The notes beneath the pieces were generated by a model, which was not told where the DNA came from, made no database searches, and saw nothing but the letters and a program-made list of their open reading frames with translations. Below, piece by piece: positions 58,373 to 64,000 of a stretch of 64,000 bases of DNA (the stretch's first letter is position 1; the number at the start of each line of letters is the position of its first letter). Where the stretch lies: contig JAPXFQ010002104.1 in the NCBI GenBank assembly GCA_028564705.1, positions 186,001-250,000 of the forward strand. Reading direction: 5' to 3'. Source of the stretch: Apricaphanius iberus (lineage: Eukaryota > Chordata > Actinopteri > Cyprinodontiformes > Aphaniidae). The translations under genes and the position numbers were made by a program.

Positions 58373-58899
58373 ATGTTTGGGCTTAACTATGTTATCGGAG
58401 TGTACCCTTAAAGTGTTTCATGTTGTAATCAGTCTCTTCAGTTACCATAACTTGTTGTCTGAATATAGAGGGGAGAGATCACAGGTCTTACTTTGGTAAA
58501 AGGTTGTTATATTTATTGTCAAACCTGATGAGACTTTGTTCATAGAGTCAGGGCTTGGCCAACTCTAATGGACCACTCTATTTTTACATTCAAAAAATAG
58601 GTTACTTTACCCTGTGAAATTATTACTAAATCCTAATATTATGAGAACGCCCAGTGTGGAGGGACTGATTTACTGTATACTCATAACATGTTATGATAGA
58701 TTTGGTTTCTCTTCGTATCCTTGAGAGAATACAGAAGAGATGAGGATTAAATGTGATTTTTATTTTATTTTGTTTGTTTACGTCTTGTATGTCTGAGTTA
58801 ATTAATTGCATATATATGTTCACAATCTTTGGCTGCTTGTGTCCCCTATTATTGCCAAGTCTTGACATGTTTAGTTCAGTGATTAATTAAAGTATGAGG

Positions 58900-61800
58900 G
58901 TTTTTTAAAATACATGTTCATCTCTTTATATTTTGTTTCTTAGTTTATTCTTTCGTTCTGTTTCTTGCATTTCTCTTAGATTGTATGTCAGGCCCTTTAC
59001 ACTTTTAGTTCTCAATCCTTTCGGTCGCTGTATAGGTCCTTCGTTTTATAAGTATTCATCTTTGATCAGTTTACCTGTTCTTCTCTCCCAGCTGCAAGAT
59101 ATTTGGATTAAACCACCTGTATCTCTCATGAGTCGTACATGTTTGGACTTTTGGGTATCATCCGTGTTCCAGGTTTTAATCATTTCCATATTTACTTAGA
59201 TCTGGTCTCAGTTCAGTCCTCTGTGAGTTTACTTCTTGGATAATTTGTGCTTTGCCGTTGGGTCCTTTAGATTAGTGTTCCTTTTTGTTTGCTGTTTATG
59301 CTGGCTTTTTTTGTCCTTTTGTTCATGGTTTCCATGTGTTTCTTAGCTTAGTTTATCCTTCTCCCTTCCTCAGCCTGCCAGTATACTTTCCTTCCATTTG
59401 TTTCACATTTTAATGTGTAAAAGGGCTTATTTGACCTTGATTAAATATGCACCATTGACTACCCCTAATTTTTCTATTTTTCCTTCATTTAAAATACACA
59501 TTTTGACCTTTGTCAGTTATGCATTTGAGTCCTTTATTGACCAAAACATGGCACACTTTTGGAAAGGATACCAATTGCCACTAAAAATACAACTACAACT
59601 AACAAATTAGGAAAATTTTATTTCCATTTCTCAAATGTAAAATGTGCACAGTAGTTAATTCACATCAAAGAATAGCCTAACAATGGAGAATGCTCTCTCT
59701 CAAGAATCTGGGTATTCGGGTTTTGTGATGCTGTTTCTGTATCACCTTCAGTTCAGCATGTTTTCCACTGGAGGGCGCAGCGGAGACACCTGGTGTGGCA
59801 ATTCTGCCCCGGTGGGCAGTTAGCTGGCTGCAGGTGGGACTCTATCAAGAAAATTGGCCGGATGGTTTATTTGTGTAGCCCACTTTCAGCAACTTTCATT
59901 CAAGGTGCTTTGGGTGATTAGGAGACAAAAATAAAACATTAAAACAACAATAAAAAACATGTTTGAAGACATAAAAATAATAAAACATACTACTGTTACA
60001 TCATTCCACTGATTAATGTATGAATCAAAAGCGGCTTTAAAAAGATGGGTGTTTAGAGTTTGAGCAGCTTTGAGGAGATGGAAACCGATCACTCTTAACC
60101 CACATGGTAACCAAAGCCCTCTGTGAATCCATTGCCCCTGGTCCCTTATAGTCACTTTTCTACCAGCTTAACGGTTCTCCTCTTTTCCAAGATTCCTCAC
60201 CTGTTCACTGATTCCACTCCGGAGTTCACTCTGCTTTTCTCCTGACCCAATTTACTAACCTGATATTACTCTGGATCAACCTATGACTAGTAACTGGCAT
60301 CCACTTATTGTTAGTCGTTGTTCTCTTGCGCACCGCCCATCTGTCCACAGAGACATCACTCTACATTACCGCCACAGATGTCTTCCCCCTCCTAGTATCA
60401 CTGCCTGGAAATAATCTCCTTCCTCATCTTTTATCCTCCTACGTCGTCCCTGTTCACCCTCCGAAATGTAACAATACAACCTTTATCATCCAGACTTCCT
60501 TTCTGCACATTCACCTCTCAAAATTACTAACCTGTCAAGTCATCACATGAGTGAAGGAAAATATTCTAATTGTGGTTTAATTAGATGTGTGCTGGTTTGA
60601 TGTTTCTGGTTCTGATTTGTGTATGTTCTTTCTTCTCAATCCCCCAGTCGGATGTGGGAGATGACAGCTTGTACTGAGCCAGGTTCAGCTTCTGGTGAGA
60701 TTTTTTTCCCCCTTCCATGGATGCTCCATGCATGCTCACTTCATTGTCATTATAACCACGCAGCCGACTGTCTGCCGATGATTAGATGTTATCTTAAAAA
60801 AAATAATTGGAAATTACAATGATAAACGTAATTTTACTTATACTTGTTACATTTTTTCTTGTACTTATTTATAATATAAACTGTAAAGGTGTCCGTTTAT
60901 CTGTCAGTCCTAGAGGAGTAAAGCTTCTCTAAATTTGGCTATGAAGTAAAATTTTCTCTTTTGCTGCCGCATTTATCAACACATAGAGACTATAAAATTC
61001 TATTTTTTTTGGTAATAAAATGGCTAAACCTAGAAACTTTCCCAAAGCTCAGAAAAAAAAATTAACAGTAGAACCTGTATCTCTCTCACTGATTTACCAG
61101 TTAAATTTTCATTTGAAGAGTGCTCACCCCATATATGACCACTAAACGTACTCAATTTAAGAAGTGAACAATCTTTGTTGTAAAATGATGTCGTACTTCT
61201 ATTTTCCTTAAAAACGTGCAGTGAAATATACAGTCTACAAACAATGCAACCATTAAAATGTTGTCAGGTTTTCTACAGCACATTTAAAAGATGGAACAGC
61301 TTATTTACAAAATGCAACTTTGGAAACATACTGTACAATGGTTGCTCATTAATATGTTTTGTGGGTGGGCTGTAGTGTTTTCTGGGGCACCAAAATGACC
61401 AGAGCTGGGTCTGTGATCCTGCTGTGGTCAAATATGCAGAGTAGCTGAGAAACATAATTCATAAACTTGCAACCTAATCCAGTATTTTCTTACATGTTGT
61501 TACAAAGACGAGTTGGGTAAAAAAAACCAAAAAAATATATCACCTGGGATTTCTCTGAGTAGGAGTCTATTTTTCACTGCTCTGTGGTTTTTAAACGAAT
61601 GAGGAAGAACTCAAGGTTATAAAGTGTTTCTTCTTTACACATCTTCCCTTCTATGTTCTTTATATCCTCATTCCAACGAAGATCTTAAAACATTCACTAA
61701 ACCTACTTTTCCTCATTCCTCAGCATACAGCAGCTGCTGGATAGATAACAGAGTGTTCGTCTGTTTTTTTACATTTTGTTTCAATATATGATGTAAAAAG

Positions 61801-62010
61801 ATATTACATAAACACAGTACATTTCCCTTTTTCTAGCTAAAGTATTAGTTCAATTTACAGTTTTCAGAATTGGTAAAAACAGTGTTTCTTACTTGGTCAA
61901 GAGTTGAACATAATATCAGGTGAAAAACATGAAACGGCATTCGTTTATTAAAATGTGTAAGTGTTGACACTGTGTTAAAGGAATTTCTTAGTTTCAATAG
62001 GAAACTTCTC
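58900..62010. other. Non-coding stretch after the C1q gene
   Basis: Open frames at 58933-59199 and 60308-60550 have no domains or splice context. A fragment at about 59865-60160 (TGTGTAGCCCACTTTCAG, AAAAAGATGGGTGTTTAGAG) looks like a dispersed fish repeat in partial form. An ATTAAA at 58886 may end the C1q transcript. Confidence 0.4.
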
Positions 62011-62019
62011 ATCTAAACA

Positions 62020-62212
62020 AAAAGAGAAATCACATGAGGAATCCCCCAGGGCTCCATCCTGGGGCCTCTTCTATTTGCTCGCCCTAGCCCAGATTATAAG
62101 AACCGATACGATTAATTACCATAACGTAAGCCGATAATACTCAGCTGTACTTTACTATGTCACCGGGTGACTATATACCGATCCAAGCACTAATCAATAG
62201 ATGGATGTGTTA
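62020..62212 (+). mobile_element. L2-type LINE fragment, reverse-transcriptase core
   Basis: The plus strand encodes [13 protein letters not shown], and after a decayed gap the active-site YADDTQLYF..., a DYIPIQALINRWM stretch follows. The YADD box is that of LINE reverse transcriptases. Frame shifts separate the blocks. At 62213 it passes directly into TTAGGGCTGGACGATAAATC, which resembles the end of a hAT element. Confidence 0.7.
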
Positions 62213-62684
62213 GGGCTGGACGATAAATCAATAGCAATATACATTGATAGATAGACGTGTAGTGTGATAAAAAAGTTTGATAGAAAAAAAAGGATTCCCC
62301 TCATATTTTCATTATACCCTATCAGGCAGCTTAATACAACAATCAAAACTTACTCCAAACAAATAATTAACAATGACCCACACAGCCACCCTCTCTCTTT
62401 TCAAACCACAAAAAGGATGAAAGGATTTGAGCTGAACAGAATTTTTTAATAGTCCCTAAGAGAACCATCACTGTAACTTAGCCGCACTCAGACATCACAA
62501 CAAGGCAGCACATGGGACGTTGTTCCGGATAAATGTTTCCGTGGCGCAGGTAAAGTTGCGTCCCGTTTTGAACCGATCATCCACGCATTAAAACACTAAA
62601 CGTAGCAATAATGAACGAAATATAAAACTACGATCAGCTGTTTTAAGCAGGACTCCCATCTCCCAGCTCGCTACGCATCTCTTA

Positions 62685-62900
62685 CAGTGTGTCCACACCA
62701 AACGCGATAGGAGCGACTAGAGCTTCAGGTTTACGTGTAAAATCAATTGAGGAGTGCGACGAAGCGCGACGAAGCGCGACTTGAGGTCCCGCGACACTTC
62801 AGAAGCAGATAGAAACTATAAATAAATTAATAAATAAACAAACAAAAAATGTATTTCACATATATGTGTTTCTTTATTTATTCCCACACTTATTTATTTA
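62685..62900. repeat. Transposon-end-like and AT-rich repeat sequence
   Basis: GTGTCCACACCAAACGCGA followed by a short repeat (GCGACGAAGCGCGACGAAGC) resembles ends of fish DNA transposons. Just after it, AAATAAATTAATAAATAAAC at 62820 and TTTATTTATT-rich sequence at 62873-62925 form a loose inverted pair. One TTTATT (62873) is a candidate poly(A) signal for the minus-strand kelch gene. Confidence 0.35.
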
Positions 62901-63105
62901 TTTGTTTATGTATTTATTCCAACCTACATAATCCTTGGCAGTTGTAAAACACAAAATGATGCCCTTGCATTCATGCACTACTTTGTGTTTGTCTATCAGT
63001 TCATTTGCTACAAAATAAAACGTTAAAGAGGTTTAATAATTCTGTGAGCCACCCTGTATATCTGAGGACAAACATCTGTGAGGCTCTGTGATTCTGACAA
63101 TCTGG

Positions 63106-63625
63106 TTATTGTCGGAAATGGTGGGGCAAGTGAAGAAGACAGGCTTTGATGTCAGTAACAGCTCCTGGTAGTTTGCCCATGTTCTCCCACCGCTGCAAGC
63201 ACGGGTCAAAGCGATGGATCAGACCAGACTCGCTGTAATCATCCTGACAGTATCCTCCCAAAACGTAGATCTTCTCCTCCAGGACAGCTGAGGCGGCACC
63301 AACATGGGGTACTGGCAGTGAGGCAAATTCAGTCCAAGAGTCAGTCGGTGGGTCATATACCTCACAGGTTAGCTGATCAGTGTAGTACTTTTTCAGGTTA
63401 CACACCCCACCGGCAACAAAAAGACATCCCCGCAATGCTTCCATACAATGTTGGGCCCTGTCGTGGGACATGTCCGCCAGGTAGATGCTTCCTCTCTCTG
63501 GGTGGTACAGGAACATGGAGACGAGGCACACGTATTTACAGTTAAAACCTCCGGATATGAAAATGCCTCCATTTATGGCAGATACTCCATAGCCACTGAG
63601 AGCCTGGTCCAGAGGGTGGACAAAG
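63106..63625 (-). CDS. Second KLHL33-like kelch gene, last exon
   Basis: A minus-strand exon with acceptor TTTTCATAG at 63626 and stop TAA at 63108-63106. It encodes kelch blades (FISGG, LFVAGG, YVLGG) and the end LPGAVTDIKACLLHLPHHF. It is the same length class as exon 46452-46974 (520 versus 523 bp), starts at the same splice position and aligns along its whole length at roughly half identity: MFLYHPE, VPHV.A.SAVLE, GGY.Q.DYS, WEN.G..PG. The gene is thus a paralogue of klhl33, convergent with it and extending beyond the right edge. No frame damage is seen here. Confidence 0.85.
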
Positions 63626-64000
63626 CTATGAAAAATAAAAGAACATGCATCAGTTGATGGTGTTATAAACACCTAGATTCAGTAGGAAACTCCTATCACC
63701 TAAACTGGCATGATGTTTATTTTGTATTTATTCTATTATCAATCTATCTGTCCAGAAAATGGAGCGTCCATAGATAATTTTAAGAAAAGTAATACTCTGG
63801 GACATTAGTGTGCTATGGATAAAAAATATGCTGATGAATACTTTTGATCCATATAACTGCATTACTTGATAACACCGACTGTAGGTATGGACATAAAAAG
63901 AATCATAACATATTTCGCGTGTGATTTGTGAAGCCTTGTTAATACTGGGTAATCCCAGTTTTTGAATAACCAGATTTCGATAAAATTCAAGTGGTAGAAA

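Overview
The window is nuclear DNA from a ray-finned fish, probably a percomorph-type teleost. This rests on small split exons with GT-AG borders, formin, kelch, C-type lectin and C1q families typical of fish, and a repeat load of Tc1, hAT and Harbinger elements, L2-type LINEs, tRNA-derived SINEs and one Sushi-group Ty3/gypsy element. There are no prokaryotic features. The species cannot be fixed from sequence alone.

Layout. (1) 62-7306, minus strand: five exons of an FHOD-type formin (FH1 plus the first half of FH2); the gene continues off the left edge. (2) 7.3-13.1 kb: AT-rich, no confident gene. (3) 13.1-36.0 kb, plus strand: a CpG-rich promoter and a 7-exon gene for a ~228-residue protein with a C-terminal membrane anchor, which I do not recognise. 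Its largest intron holds a complete 5.77 kb chromodomain LTR retrotransposon on the minus strand (23089-28856), a 512 bp hAT MITE, a SINE and a pair of inverted repeats. (4) 36-41.9 kb: gene-poor. (5) 41.9-47.3 kb, plus strand: a KLHL33-type kelch gene with an acidic N-terminus and two BTB domains, interrupted by a 1.37 kb Tc1 element in its first visible intron and apparently carrying a frameshift. (6) 51.1-51.5 kb, minus strand: a C-type lectin exon broken by one base in an A tract. (7) 52-54.1 kb: a pile of repeats (large fold-back element, SINE, tandem duplication, L2 LINE holding a Harbinger MITE). (8) 54.1-58.4 kb, plus strand: a multi-exon coiled-coil plus C1q-domain gene built from duplicated exons, whose 5' end is lost in the L2. 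(9) 58.4-63.1 kb: repeats. (10) 63106-63625, minus strand: the last exon of a second KLHL33-like gene, tail-to-tail with the first and continuing off the right edge.

No operon-like cooperation is expected. The clearest theme is that the two KLHL33-like genes bracket lectin and C1q-type genes that look like a fast-evolving, partly decayed immune-type cluster. Several reading-frame breaks sit in or near homopolymers, and the two LTRs differ in a dense patch of small indels, so some lesions may be assembly errors.

Strongest observations: a 12-nt self-complementary primer site in the LTR element that fits the self-priming mechanism of the Tf1/sushi group; a 59-nt minisatellite that copies a 5' splice site seven times at the C1q domain intron; a Harbinger MITE whose removal rejoins an L2 reading frame exactly; and a fold-back element with three nested hairpins.
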